From positions 1-44,400 of the forward strand of contig JAGVNY010000036.1 in the NCBI GenBank assembly GCA_020053015.1: a stretch of 44,400 bases of DNA, read 5' to 3'. The position numbers and the translations under genes are program-made. This document shows, piece after piece, positions 1 to 8,034 of the stretch. The DNA comes from Candidatus Zixiibacteriota bacterium (GTDB lineage: Bacteria; Zixibacteria; MSB-5A5; JAABVY01; JAHJOQ01). The notes under the pieces were generated by a model. It was not told the DNA's origin. It worked only from the letters and a program-made list of their open reading frames with translations, and did no database searches. Every line of letters starts with the position of its first letter. Within the stretch, counting starts at the first letter, position 1.

Positions 1-50
1 GAGCAGCCCGTAAGCAACACGACAAGTGCGAGTAACAGAGAATTCCTCAT
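1..50 (-). CDS. N-terminus of a lipoprotein (partial, runs off left edge)
   Basis: Reading leftward from an ATG at 50, the only 16 visible codons give a short positive start, a run of Leu/Val/Ala and then LTGC at residues 13-16, a classical lipobox. Signal peptidase II would cleave before the Cys, leaving a lipid-anchored protein. The gene is divergent from the DUF6754 gene with about 114 bp between them. No strong ribosome site is visible before the ATG, and the mature protein lies outside the window, so function is unknown. The lipobox is the only evidence. Confidence 0.55.
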   Translation of the reverse strand, partial: MRNSLLLALVVLLTGC

Positions 51-164
51 GCCCGCTAAGAGAAAGCCGGTCGGTTACAGAGTCAAGGCTAAAATCTGTT
101 TTTGTTGATATTGCACAATGCGCTGATAGCTTCTGAAATTGAGAGTGGTTGTGTGGAGGTGGTC

Positions 165-1289
165 TTGCGTTCATCTCTGTCCGTATTGATTTTAGCTTCC
201 TTTCTGCTGGCCAGCACTGCTGCTTCCGAGAGTCTGACTATAATCGATGTCATTGCGCAGGACACACCATACGATGGCGGCGGGTCTGTCACTATTCGCT
301 GGGACTTTTCGATCGACCAAGTCGATGCTGCCGGATTTCATATTGAAATCTTCCGTCGAGCAGCCGGAGAACAGCAATGGAATCTAATCGGTAACGCTCT
401 TCCGAAGAAGCTGGAGTTTGTTGACAGATCGGTCAGCGATGGCGTTCACTACCAGTATAAGCTTGTCGCCGGGTCACAGGAGTCAATCGTCGGACCCGTG
501 ATGTCAAGTGCGCAATGGTTCGACGTCCGAAGACTGTCTATTCTCGTAGGGCTCGTCGTCTGTGCACTGGCAACAGGGGCGGTCACGCTGATGCGAAGGC
601 GAGGTCGCAGTCTCTATGTTCGCCCGTTGAGGGGGCTTGAAGCTGTCGATGAGGCGGTCGGCAGAGCAACTGAAATGGGCAAGCCGATTCTGTACACTCC
701 GGGCTGGGGAGGGGACATTCAGAGGCCGACCACGATCGCATCATTGAACATCCTCAGTCATGTCGCTCGAAAGGCTGCTGAATACAAATGCGAGCTGCTC
801 TTTCCCACTCACGATCCGGTGATTATGGCAGCGGCTGACGAGGTGATTCGCGAGGCATATACGGCCGCCGGCGAGGCAGATTCCTACACTCCGGGCAATG
901 TGATATTCACTACATCATCACAGCTTGGGTACGCCGCGGCTGTGGACGGACTCATCACTCGACATAGGCCGGCAGCAGTATTTCTGCTCGGTACATTCGA
1001 GGGCGAGGCGCTCATACTTGCGGAAACCGCAAACTCAGTCGGAGCGCTGCAAATCGCAGGTACCGATTCAACGATACAACTATCGTTCTTCATCGTCGCG
1101 TGCGACTACACACTAATCGGCGAGGAACTCTTCGCGGCGTCAGGATACCTGACGCGAGATGAGAAGGTGCTTAGATCAATTCTGGTTCAGGACTATCTTA
1201 AGCTTGCGCTTGGCCTGGCTCTTATTGTAGGCGCTGTTCTGACGACGCTCGGTTATACCGGCCTGGCAGACTGGCTGGGTGGATCGTGA
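165..1289 (+). CDS. Secreted/membrane Fn3-like plus DUF6754 protein
   Basis: I start at TTG 165 because GGAGGT ends 4 nt upstream and the reading then begins with a clean signal peptide (about residues 1-21); the ORF-track start at 102 has neither. The 374-aa product has a fibronectin-III-like beta domain (about 24-118), a transmembrane helix (about 125-142) followed by an RRR stop-transfer patch, a large soluble domain (about 150-350) matching my memory of DUF6754 (motifs AVGRATEMGKP, AASLNIL-like and CDYTLIGEELFAASGYL), and a last membrane helix. The DUF6754 part would face the cytoplasm and the Fn3 part the outside. It heads a run of four membrane genes. Function is unknown; the family call is from recognition, not a search. 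Confidence 0.82.
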   Translation: MRSSLSVLILASFLLASTAASESLTIIDVIAQDTPYDGGGSVTIRWDFSIDQVDAAGFHIEIFRRAAGEQQWNLIGNALPKKLEFVDRSVSDGVHYQYKLVAGSQESIVGPVMSSAQWFDVRRLSILVGLVVCALATGAVTLMRRRGRSLYVRPLRGLEAVDEAVGRATEMGKPILYTPGWGGDIQRPTTIASLNILSHVARKAAEYKCELLFPTHDPVIMAAADEVIREAYTAAGEADSYTPGNVIFTTSSQLGYAAAVDGLITRHRPAAVFLLGTFEGEALILAETANSVGALQIAGTDSTIQLSFFIVACDYTLIGEELFAASGYLTRDEKVLRSILVQDYLKLALGLALIVGAVLTTLGYTGLADWLGGS

Positions 1290-1342
1290 CCTTAGAAATG
1301 GCTATTCCGGAACGAGAGATCTATGGGGAATCGAATTGAACT

Positions 1343-1966
1343 ATGATGACAACCCGTAAGATCAGCTTCGTCATTTGTTTTGCCGCGGGAATATTCGGAC
1401 TCGTCCAGTACTTCTCACCACACCCTGCTATCTCCTCGGTTTACAGATCGTTGCTGGATTGGGTCCAGATCATCTTCGCATTTGCGCTGTTGGTGGGCGC
1501 CCTTTCAGTGCTGCGAATGCACGCGGGCAAAGTCATGAAGAGGGATCGTCACTGGGTCTACAGCGCCGTCGCCGTCGCCTCCCTCATTGCGATGACGGCG
1601 GCAGGTTTCGCAGGTGGAGCAGACCGAGGATCCCTGTTCGCTTGGCTCTTCGACAACGTGCAGGTTCCGATGCAATCCACAGTGTTCGCGTTGCTTGCTT
1701 TCTTCGTTGCATCCGCAGCTTACAGGGGATTCAGGATGAGGAACTTGGAAGCAGGTATATTGCTGGTCACCGCGCTTCTGATAATGCTTGCCCGGATTCC
1801 GATCGGCGAGCTTGCTACTGATTGGCTGCCGCGATCCGCCGACTGGGTACTGAATGTGCCTTCCATGTCAGCCAAGAGAGCGCTACTGATCGGTATCGGT
1901 TTGGGCTCCGTAACAACTGCCCTGAGAGTGATTCTCGGGATCGAACGCAGTGCAATCGGCGGATGA
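1343..1966 (+). CDS. Polytopic membrane protein, unknown
   Basis: A 207-aa, strongly hydrophobic protein with about five or six predicted membrane helices (near residues 7-23, 38-58, 73-92, 105-125, 135-153 and 178-196). Short basic loops follow some helices, for example a KVMKRDRHW patch after helix 2. I do not recognise a family. The gene lies 53 bp after the DUF6754 gene and 6 bp before the next gene, so it is very probably co-transcribed and may be a partner subunit in the same membrane complex. Adjacent ATGs at 1343 and 1346 are both possible starts; a GGGGAA lies about 12 nt upstream. Confidence 0.75.
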   Translation: MMTTRKISFVICFAAGIFGLVQYFSPHPAISSVYRSLLDWVQIIFAFALLVGALSVLRMHAGKVMKRDRHWVYSAVAVASLIAMTAAGFAGGADRGSLFAWLFDNVQVPMQSTVFALLAFFVASAAYRGFRMRNLEAGILLVTALLIMLARIPIGELATDWLPRSADWVLNVPSMSAKRALLIGIGLGSVTTALRVILGIERSAIGG

Positions 1967-1972
1967 CGGAAT

Positions 1973-2773
1973 ATGAGACTATTGTCGCTTGACAGAAGAA
2001 TCATCTACATCTTAGTGCTGTTGGCGGTGGGAGTGCCGCTGCTGTTCAGAGTCCCATTGCCGGTGAAAGTGGGTGTGGAAACCAGGAAAGTGCACAGCGC
2101 AATCGACAACATTCCGCATGGAAGCTATGTGATGCTCTCCTTCGATATTGAGGCTTCGTCGTTGCCGGAAGTCAAACCGCTGGCTGAGGCGACCGTTCGG
2201 CATTGCTTCCAGAGAGATTTGCGCATCATAGGGTTAGCTCTATTCTCAGAGGGAGCTGCGATCGGTTACAATCTGTTGGTGCAGGTCGCGGACGAAATGG
2301 GCAAGGTGTACGGCTCGGACTACATCTACCTCGGCTTTCGGCCGCAGTATGTGTCTGCAATACTGGGTATGGGGGAGAGCATTGAGGATGTGTTCCCGTT
2401 GGACTATCTGAACAACGATTGGCGCGAATACCCTGGATATGCAAGTCTTGGCAACTACGACGATGTAGCTCTGGTGATCTCCATTGCTGATGGTTCCCTA
2501 CCGACATACTGGGTCGAGTACGCCGGAAGCCGGTACAATCAGAAGATTGCTGCTTGTTTGACGGCGGCCATGACGACCTCTTACTATCCATACACGGTCT
2601 CCGGTCAGCTTGTCGGCATGGTGAGTGGATTGAAAGGAGCGGCCGAGTATGAAACGATGCTCGGATACAGCGGCGGAGGACATCGCGGAATGCTCTCGCA
2701 ATCCTCAGGGCATGCTCTGATTATCCTTCTTGTAATCGTCGCTAACGTAGCGGAGTTGAGAAAGCGCAAATGA
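1973..2773 (+). CDS. Protein with membrane helix at each end and large soluble middle, unknown
   Basis: The 266-aa product has one membrane helix near the N-terminus (about 9-27) and one near the C-terminus (about 246-260) followed by a basic tail RKRK, so the middle of about 215 residues is probably one compartment-exposed domain. That domain alternates beta-like and helical stretches and contains a YGSDYIYLGFRP segment. I do not recognise the family. It overlaps the next gene by 4 bp (ATGA type), implying translational coupling, and sits in the DUF6754 run. Pairing with a DUF6754 protein and two small polytopic proteins suggests a multi-subunit membrane assembly, but this is inference. Confidence 0.75.
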   Translation: MRLLSLDRRIIYILVLLAVGVPLLFRVPLPVKVGVETRKVHSAIDNIPHGSYVMLSFDIEASSLPEVKPLAEATVRHCFQRDLRIIGLALFSEGAAIGYNLLVQVADEMGKVYGSDYIYLGFRPQYVSAILGMGESIEDVFPLDYLNNDWREYPGYASLGNYDDVALVISIADGSLPTYWVEYAGSRYNQKIAACLTAAMTTSYYPYTVSGQLVGMVSGLKGAAEYETMLGYSGGGHRGMLSQSSGHALIILLVIVANVAELRKRK

Positions 2774-3369
2774 CGGACCTTGCCACCATCGTTGCACTCG
2801 CTCTGACGCTTTGCATTCTGTCATTCTTGTATCGCGAGAATCCATTTTACCGGTTCGCGGAATATTTGTTGGTCGGTGTATCAGTTGGCTACTCAACGGT
2901 TGTTATTTGCCGAAACTCTATCTATCCCCTCGTCATTGAGAGGATAAGCTCTTCGGGTGACATTCTTGTTCTAATACCTGCCGCGTTGGGACTTCTCATG
3001 TTTGCGCGTCTCAAGAGGAGCTGGTCGGGTCTTTCCCGGCTTCCCCTTGCGCTGATGATAGGGTTCGGAGCAGGAGTTTCGATCCCCGCAATGCTCCAAG
3101 CGCGAGTACTGAAGCAAGTGTCATCATCAATGCAATCGCTGGCTACACTCGACGGGATCGTTATAGTTGTTGGCGTCATAAGTACTATGTCTTATTTCTA
3201 TTTCTCCCGGAAGCAGGAGGGACTCAACGGTCGGCTGGCCAAGCTGGGTACTTACTTCCTGATGGTCTTCTTCGGAGCGACTTTTGGATTCACTGTAATG
3301 TCTCGAATATCGTTGCTGATCGGAAGGCTGGAGTTCATATTGCGGGACGCGTTCGGTCTTGTTTCATAA
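2770..3369 (+). CDS. Polytopic membrane protein, unknown
   Basis: A 199-aa protein with about six hydrophobic segments (about residues 4-20, 29-47, 62-80, 92-110, 128-146 and 160-182). A conserved-looking NPFYRFAEYLLVGVSVGY stretch follows helix 1. No family is recognised. Its start overlaps the upstream stop by 4 bp, and its own stop (TAATG) overlaps the start of the 46-aa zinc-ribbon gene, so the last three genes of the run are translationally chained. This is strong evidence that they are one functional unit even though its role is unknown. Confidence 0.75.
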   Translation: MTDLATIVALALTLCILSFLYRENPFYRFAEYLLVGVSVGYSTVVICRNSIYPLVIERISSSGDILVLIPAALGLLMFARLKRSWSGLSRLPLALMIGFGAGVSIPAMLQARVLKQVSSSMQSLATLDGIVIVVGVISTMSYFYFSRKQEGLNGRLAKLGTYFLMVFFGATFGFTVMSRISLLIGRLEFILRDAFGLVS

Positions 3370-3509
3370 TGATATGCAAGAAATGCAGGAAAGCCATGAA
3401 AGAGCTTGGACGCAAGTTTCACAAGCAACGCAAATGGGTTTGTCAGCACTGTGGCCGGGTGACATTTCAGAAGCTGCCAAAGAAGCGGACGGGGAAGACC
3501 GACAAATAG
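3369..3509 (+). CDS. 46-aa zinc-ribbon protein
   Basis: This gene is too short for the ORF track. The ATG at 3369 shares its A with the preceding TAA stop (TAATG), and the frame runs to TAG at 3507-3509. The product is strongly basic and has two CxxC knuckles, CKKC at residues 3-6 and CQHC at 25-28, spaced as in a small rubredoxin-like zinc ribbon. Such domains bind zinc and commonly contact nucleic acid or protein, but nothing here says which. It is followed by a gap of 27 bp and the DUF72 gene. The chained start argues it is really translated. Confidence 0.7.
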   Translation: MICKKCRKAMKELGRKFHKQRKWVCQHCGRVTFQKLPKKRTGKTDK

Positions 3510-3536
3510 TAATAGGGTATCGGAAAAGGACTTGAT

Positions 3537-4343
3537 GTGGCGGAGCCGAAAGAAATAAGATTGGGCACATCCGGATATTCCTTTCTGGACTGGGTCGGAC
3601 CATTTTATCCGGAAGGTATCCCGAAAGGGAATATGCTTGACTTCTATGTGAAATCCTTTGATACTGTTGAAATAAACTCGTCGTATTACTCGATACCCCA
3701 TTTCAAGGTATTCGAGAATATGGAGAAGAAGACTCCACCGGGTTTTGTGTTTATGGTGAAGGGACACAAGAGCTTGACTCATGAGCGATCCGATGTGTTG
3801 GGACCTGTCAACCAATTTGTAGAGAGCATTCGACCACTCAGGGCTGCCGGAAAACTCAAGGGTGTGCTACTGCAGTTCCCGTATTCCTTTCGTTGGTCGC
3901 AGAAGAACCAGACGTACATCCTCAGGGTAAGAGATCTCCTTGATGGCTTCGATGTCTATATCGAATTCAGGCATCGTGGTTGGATTCGCGACGACATTCT
4001 GTTGCAGTTGGAGCAACACAAACTCAGCGTCTGTTCGGTTGATTGCCCTCAGCTCGACTCACTGCCGAGACCGCTCCTACTGCAATCGTCCAAGAATGTC
4101 TACGTCAGGCTTCACGGGCGGAACGCCGAGCACTGGTGGAAGGGCGGCTCTCTTCGGTACGATTATCTTTACAGCGAGAAACAGCTCACGGACTGGATTT
4201 CGAAGATCCGTGATTCGAAGCGCCCGATTCAAAACGCGTATCTGTTCTTTAATAACTGCCATTTGGGGCAGGCTGTGCAGAACGCGAAGATGATGATGGG
4301 CCTCCTTGGGCTTGGTTCGGACGCAGAGAGAAGTGGATCATGA
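3537..4343 (+). CDS. DUF72 (YecE-like) family protein
   Basis: A 268-aa protein with the family hallmarks: an N-terminal LGTSGYSFLDW segment, FYP, the FDTVEINSSYY motif (about residues 41-51), FMVKGHKSLTHE, LLQFPYSF and a C-terminal FFNNCHLGQAVQNA motif. DUF72 proteins are small TIM-barrel-like soluble proteins of unknown reaction found widely in bacteria and archaea. The GTG start at 3537 is preceded by AAAAGGA 6 nt upstream; the ATG at 3535 is out of frame. The stop overlaps the start of the next gene by 4 bp, so the two are translationally coupled. Confidence 0.9.
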   Translation: MAEPKEIRLGTSGYSFLDWVGPFYPEGIPKGNMLDFYVKSFDTVEINSSYYSIPHFKVFENMEKKTPPGFVFMVKGHKSLTHERSDVLGPVNQFVESIRPLRAAGKLKGVLLQFPYSFRWSQKNQTYILRVRDLLDGFDVYIEFRHRGWIRDDILLQLEQHKLSVCSVDCPQLDSLPRPLLLQSSKNVYVRLHGRNAEHWWKGGSLRYDYLYSEKQLTDWISKIRDSKRPIQNAYLFFNNCHLGQAVQNAKMMMGLLGLGSDAERSGS

Positions 4344-5323
4344 ACAGGACACGAAAGACAGCTTTGGTCATTGCATTTACCGTTGTGCTACTCGCAGCTC
4401 ACTACCGCTTCGGATTTCCATTGCGCAATATCATCGATCATTCTGCTTGCATGAATGCATTTCAGGCCACTCTTGCCTTGCCTCAGCACGAAGTCTATCG
4501 ACAGACTGAGAGGTCTCTAAGCGGTAGGCCGAAGATCAACTGTGCTTCCGCATTGGTGATAGACAACAATACGCAGGAAATCCTATTCGCAAAGAACTCA
4601 TCTGAGAAGCGCTCCATTGCGTCCATATCCAAATTGATGAGCGCGCTCGTGCTTGAAGATATGCGATTCGACTGGACCAAGCCAGTCCACGTGGTGAATG
4701 AGGATGCGGAGAATTCATCGCGGTCGCGGCTGAAAGTAGGGGAGTCGTTCAGCGCCAATGATCTGTTGTTTGTCGCACTTGTTTGCTCCGACAACAGGGC
4801 CGTACGTGCTCTTGCGAGAGCAACGGGTCTCGCGAATGGGGATTTTATAGAGATGATGAACAACAAGGCTCGTTCGCTCGGCATGTACTCATCGGAGTTC
4901 CACGAAGTGAGCGGGCTTGACTCGATGAATATGGCGACTGCTGAGGATTGCGCGCGGCTTCTCAATGCTGCCCTTAACGACCGGCTGATCGCTGCCGCGA
5001 CCACAACGGAGGCTTATGCATTTCGGCCGCTCAACAAAGTCCGGATGCGCAATATCGTTAACACAAACAGACTCCTGAACTCCGACTGGACTGTAAAGGG
5101 CGGCAAGACAGGCTATATACGAAGATCGGGCTACTGTCTTGCCACTCGGCTGGAAGACGGTATGGGACACGATATCACTGTGGTCGTGCTCGGTGCGCCG
5201 GGATCGAATTCACGATTCAAATCTGTCCAGTCGCTCGCGTCTTGGGCATTCGATAACCTGACTCGCATTGATCGAAGGGTGGAACATGCCTCACAAGGAC
5301 TCAGCTCCACCGGATCCAACTAA
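4340..5323 (+). CDS. D-alanyl-D-alanine carboxypeptidase-type serine peptidase (S11)
   Basis: The 327-aa product has an N-terminal membrane/signal segment (about 8-20) and all three penicillin-binding signatures in order: SISK at 95-98 with the nucleophile Ser95, SDN at 150-152 and KTG at 256-258. This is the S11 (DacA/PBP5-like) family, which trims the terminal D-Ala of peptidoglycan pentapeptides outside the cytoplasmic membrane. The amphipathic C-terminal anchor of PBP5 is not obvious, and the protein ends soon after the catalytic domain. The ATG overlaps the DUF72 stop (ATGA). The exact physiological substrate is not deducible. Confidence 0.9.
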   Translation: MNRTRKTALVIAFTVVLLAAHYRFGFPLRNIIDHSACMNAFQATLALPQHEVYRQTERSLSGRPKINCASALVIDNNTQEILFAKNSSEKRSIASISKLMSALVLEDMRFDWTKPVHVVNEDAENSSRSRLKVGESFSANDLLFVALVCSDNRAVRALARATGLANGDFIEMMNNKARSLGMYSSEFHEVSGLDSMNMATAEDCARLLNAALNDRLIAAATTTEAYAFRPLNKVRMRNIVNTNRLLNSDWTVKGGKTGYIRRSGYCLATRLEDGMGHDITVVVLGAPGSNSRFKSVQSLASWAFDNLTRIDRRVEHASQGLSSTGSN

Positions 5324-5657
5324 GGTACTGAAGCAGCTTTGCATTCAAGTCGCAGAGCTCAGTGCAAGACTCAAAGAGCTTCAATTCTCAGTCGATGCAG
5401 TTGGCACTATCGTTGATATCGATCTGAAGAAGGACATTTCTATTCTCCCCGTTTTAGTTGAACGATTCAAGCAGGTTGAGAGCAGACTCGACAGAGGACA
5501 AACGGAGCTTGGTAACATTGAGAGTTCCATCGGGGACGCATGCGCCAGACTCGACATTCTCACCGGCAAAGCGGACCTGCTTGAGAAGCGGCTGTCGGTT
5601 TTGCTTGACCTAACCGACCAGATTTCCGAGCGCCTGTCGACGATCCCCAAGCCGTAA
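5286..5657 (+). CDS. Coiled-coil protein, unknown
   Basis: The ORF track begins at TTG 5268, but AAGGGTGG directly before ATG 5286 supports the later start, giving 123 aa. Most of the chain (about residues 12-118) has regular heptad-like Leu/Val spacing with many charged residues and no membrane segment, so a long coiled coil is likely. The start overlaps the carboxypeptidase gene by 38 bp. I recognise no family; a structural or scaffold role is possible but unsupported. It is the last gene before tRNA-Phe. Confidence 0.6.
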   Translation: MPHKDSAPPDPTKVLKQLCIQVAELSARLKELQFSVDAVGTIVDIDLKKDISILPVLVERFKQVESRLDRGQTELGNIESSIGDACARLDILTGKADLLEKRLSVLLDLTDQISERLSTIPKP

Positions 5658-5713
5658 GCGTGCCGCAGGCAGCTTGAATGCAACCAGCCCACATTTCGTC
5701 GGTCAAAAAGGTG

Positions 5714-5741
5714 TTGACATCATCCGATGTATAGATTAAAT
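5714..5741 (+). promoter_or_regulatory. Sigma70-like promoter of tRNA-Phe
   Basis: A perfect -35 TTGACA at 5714-5719 is followed, after 16 nt, by a -10-like TTAAAT at 5736-5741 (4 of 6). Transcription would start a few bases before the tRNA at 5755. Confidence 0.6.
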
Positions 5742-5754
5742 AGTGCAGCCGTTT

Positions 5755-5827
<73 letters not shown>

Positions 5828-5944
5828 TGTTTTTTCGGGGTTTGAGTTATGACACCGCAAAGGATTCTGTGCGTGGCGGACGTCCCGTCTGCCATGATGG
5901 TAAGTTGGCGCACGAGGAGAGGTTGCCCCGCAAGTGAGTAGTGA

Positions 5945-6044
5945 GTAGGTCAGCCTCCGGAGTCACGCCGTGCGTGACGAAGAAGGCCGACAAGTCTGTG
6001 TCGGGTTTCTTCTTGCGCTTTGCGCAATCCGGAACCCGACCTAC
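5945..6044. mobile_element. 100-bp palindromic MITE-like element
   Basis: The element is bounded by perfect 7-bp inverted ends, GTAGGTC at 5945-5951 and GACCTAC at 6038-6044. Inside are a 7-bp hairpin GTCACGC-cgt-GCGTGAC and a long stem in which GTCGGGTT pairs with AACCCGAC around an inner TTGCGC-ttt-GCGCAA hairpin. It carries no gene. It overlaps the 3' end of the secreted-protein gene on the minus strand and supplies that gene's last codons and stop. No target duplication is evident. Only one full copy is present here; mobility is inferred from the structure. Confidence 0.6.
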
Positions 6045-6408
6045 GCCAATCTGCCCTCGTGGTAGTCGGTTTGAAGATTACCCCGAGACAGCTTGTCAGG
6101 TATATCTCGCTTTCGGTCGGATCAATGAATGAAGGACAGGCATCCTCAATGGCGGGATTGGAGAGCAGCCTTTCGACAAGGCTGTCGGCGAGTTCGAACG
6201 GTTCGACGGAAGCATCAAGTGCGACATCAGATGCAATTAGCGCACTGAACGTGGTAAACTCTGAGTAGTCGAGCCTCACGGTTACCGAGGTCGGCGAGAC
6301 GGTCAGGTCGACCCGCCCAGAGCCGTTGTAGTAATAGTAGTCTTCTGATCTTGCTGCACCGCCAAAGATGAATAACCCAACCAGAACAACCCCAACGATC
6401 GTTTTCAT
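5950..6408 (-). pseudogene. Truncated secreted protein, N-terminal part of a subtilase-associated type
   Basis: This reads as 152 aa from ATG 6408, chosen over GTG 6414 because GGAG sits 8 nt before the ATG. There is a signal peptide (about 1-20), then a YYYY tract, a LTVSPTSVTVRLD strand pattern, a Ser-Asn-Pro-Ala-Ile segment and GVIFKPTTT. That order resembles, from memory, the N-terminal prodomain-like region of long secreted subtilisin-type proteins, which normally continues well past the FKP motif. Here the frame enters the palindromic element a few codons later and ends in Arg-rich sequence derived from it. I therefore call it a truncated remnant. It overlaps the upstream lipoprotein gene by 4 bp only if the GTG start is used. 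Confidence 0.55.
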
Positions 6409-6410
6409 TT

Positions 6411-7595
6411 TCACTTCTCCCTCTCCCAGTCAATGGGAATCAACGCCATGGCATACGAATAGTAGCCCGGCTTGTGAGTATCGATTCTCTTTGTCAGCAA
6501 TTTGGCTGCAATATCCAGAACGAGAACAGAACCGCTGGGAAGCGGTCCTCCGCCATTGAGAATGACCATTTGGTCTCCTTCCGGCGTCAGGGAAAGGTAC
6601 CCTGGCTGAAGCATTTCCGTACCCATGCTGATATCACCTGAAGTAACATAGTACTGCAGTGTGTTTGTCGTTATGTCATAAACATCAATACCTCCTATGT
6701 CTGGATTGTCAAAACCGCCGTTGAACGTCATGAAAACACGCTTGCCGTCAGGGTGCCAGGCGTGATCGAAATGCAGACGAGTATCCGGAATGAGTGTTTC
6801 GTGAACGATCGAGAGGCTATCGGTGTCAAGCACTTGGAAATACTTCGGCCCCATGAAGATTCCTACGTCGAGAATCAGGTACTTCCCGTCGGGGCTCACT
6901 GATTTCATCACCGGACCAACTGCGTCACCTGCCCTGTTGAACATCGGGCGAGCAACAACCGAGGTCACACCGGTAGAATCGTAGTTACCGACGAATAGGT
7001 AGTATGCGCCCGGCTGCTTGTCGAAGTAGAATCTCCTCTCGAATGGGTGAAACACTGCGTTCCCAATACCACCGCTGCTGGTATCCTCATAGAGGATATC
7101 AAGACTCGGCAGCTTGTAGAGAGTCAGCATCCTGCTCTCCGAAGTCAGCAGATAGTTTCCGCCGGAAGAGACCTCGACTCTATATCCGCCCTTACCCGAG
7201 CAGATTGCGAGTGTGTCTCCCGTGCGGGTATCCGTCACCCATGTCCAAGAGTCGGGTTCAGTAATGCCGAATGCGGTTCTCGTGTAGTAGGTGTATGATC
7301 CGTCTTCAGAGAATGTTGCATCCCAGAACGCACCGTCGTACAGGTTGTAGAAAGCCAAATCGACAACCGTGCCATACTTGAGACTGAACGTGTAGGCGAT
7401 ATCGTATGACGAGCGTTCCTCGCAGCAGTACAGCACATGATAGTCCGGCACGATCTCCTCATCCGGTTTGGGACATACCGGGCAATCGTCATCGCCACAT
7501 GACACAAGCAGCGCGACAGCGACAAGAGCGGCTGAGAGCGTCAGCCACAGAGCAACTTTCGGAGACACTGAGTCCCGAAGTGTTCGCACATTCAT
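6411..7595 (-). CDS. Lipoprotein with beta-propeller-like repeats
   Basis: The 394-aa product starts with a basic N-region and hydrophobic core ending LLVSC (Cys33), a plausible lipobox, followed by a short Cys-rich linker CPVC. The rest consists of repeated beta-rich units with blade-like phrases (VSPDGKYLIL, HPDGKRVFMTF, LTPEGDQMVIL), typical of YVTN/WD40-like propellers, so I expect a seven-bladed propeller displayed at an outer surface of the envelope. AGGAGG lies 5 nt before ATG 7595. The gene is first in a two-gene operon with the truncated secreted protein. Function is not deducible beyond a probable binding or scaffold role. Confidence 0.75.
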   Translation of the reverse strand: MNVRTLRDSVSPKVALWLTLSAALVAVALLVSCGDDDCPVCPKPDEEIVPDYHVLYCCEERSSYDIAYTFSLKYGTVVDLAFYNLYDGAFWDATFSEDGSYTYYTRTAFGITEPDSWTWVTDTRTGDTLAICSGKGGYRVEVSSGGNYLLTSESRMLTLYKLPSLDILYEDTSSGGIGNAVFHPFERRFYFDKQPGAYYLFVGNYDSTGVTSVVARPMFNRAGDAVGPVMKSVSPDGKYLILDVGIFMGPKYFQVLDTDSLSIVHETLIPDTRLHFDHAWHPDGKRVFMTFNGGFDNPDIGGIDVYDITTNTLQYYVTSGDISMGTEMLQPGYLSLTPEGDQMVILNGGGPLPSGSVLVLDIAAKLLTKRIDTHKPGYYSYAMALIPIDWEREK

Positions 7596-7618
7596 AATCC
7601 TCCTTCAATTTGGGTTTG

Positions 7619-7668
7619 GTGGCATGGCCGTCTCGGCCATGTTCTCACCCCGCGATGCGGGGTGCTAC
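7619..7668. repeat. Paired-hairpin (REP-like) repeat
   Basis: Two adjacent perfect 8-bp stems with 3-nt loops: CATGGCCG-tct-CGGCCATG (7623-7641) and CACCCCGC-gat-GCGGGGTG (7646-7664). Outer ends GTGGCA and TGCTAC form an imperfect inverted repeat. It lies 24 bp upstream of the lipoprotein start, within the probable leader of that gene. Confidence 0.65.
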
Positions 7669-7709
7669 GGATGTCGCATCCATCAATGCATCATATCACC
7701 TCCTTCCGC

Positions 7710-7769
7710 GTAGGTCGAAACCCTCGTGGTTTCGACATAGTAGTCCGAACTGCGGGAGTTCGGACCTAT
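7710..7769. repeat. Paired-hairpin repeat with GTAGGTC end
   Basis: Two perfect 9-bp stems with 5-nt loops, GTCGAAACC-ctcgt-GGTTTCGAC and GTCCGAACT-gcggg-AGTTCGGAC. Outer ends are GTAGGTC and GACCTAT, nearly the same ends as the 100-bp element at 5945-6044, suggesting one family of palindromic repeats. Confidence 0.65.
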
Positions 7770-7977
7770 AAGAACTTGAAAACAATTCGAAAAGGACCAA
7801 CGGACCCCTCCGCGTCAATCAACTAAATGGACTCTGAGCCAATAGACGGATCAGGGACGATTTTGTCAAGTTGATTTGGGTTACAAGATATTGCGTGTTC
7901 GACACATACCCACATGTGCAGCTCTGACAGGTCAAATGCTCCGCATGTTTGATTACTTACCGCTTGCTGCATTACAG

Positions 7978-8007
7978 TTGACAAAGTCCCAAACAGAAGA
8001 CTATCAT
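7978..8007 (+). promoter_or_regulatory. Sigma70-like promoter before the CBS-domain gene
   Basis: TTGACA at 7978-7983 (6 of 6), an 18-nt spacer, then TATCAT at 8002-8007 (5 of 6). The resulting leader would be about 70 nt and would include the hairpin at 8035-8060. Confidence 0.55.
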
Positions 8008-8034
8008 TGTGGAGTTTTGATCGTACTGCGGCAG

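Noticed and set aside
3252-3815. 187-aa minus-strand ORF
   Set aside because: Lies across the end of one real gene, the zinc-ribbon gene and the start of DUF72; not coding in character.
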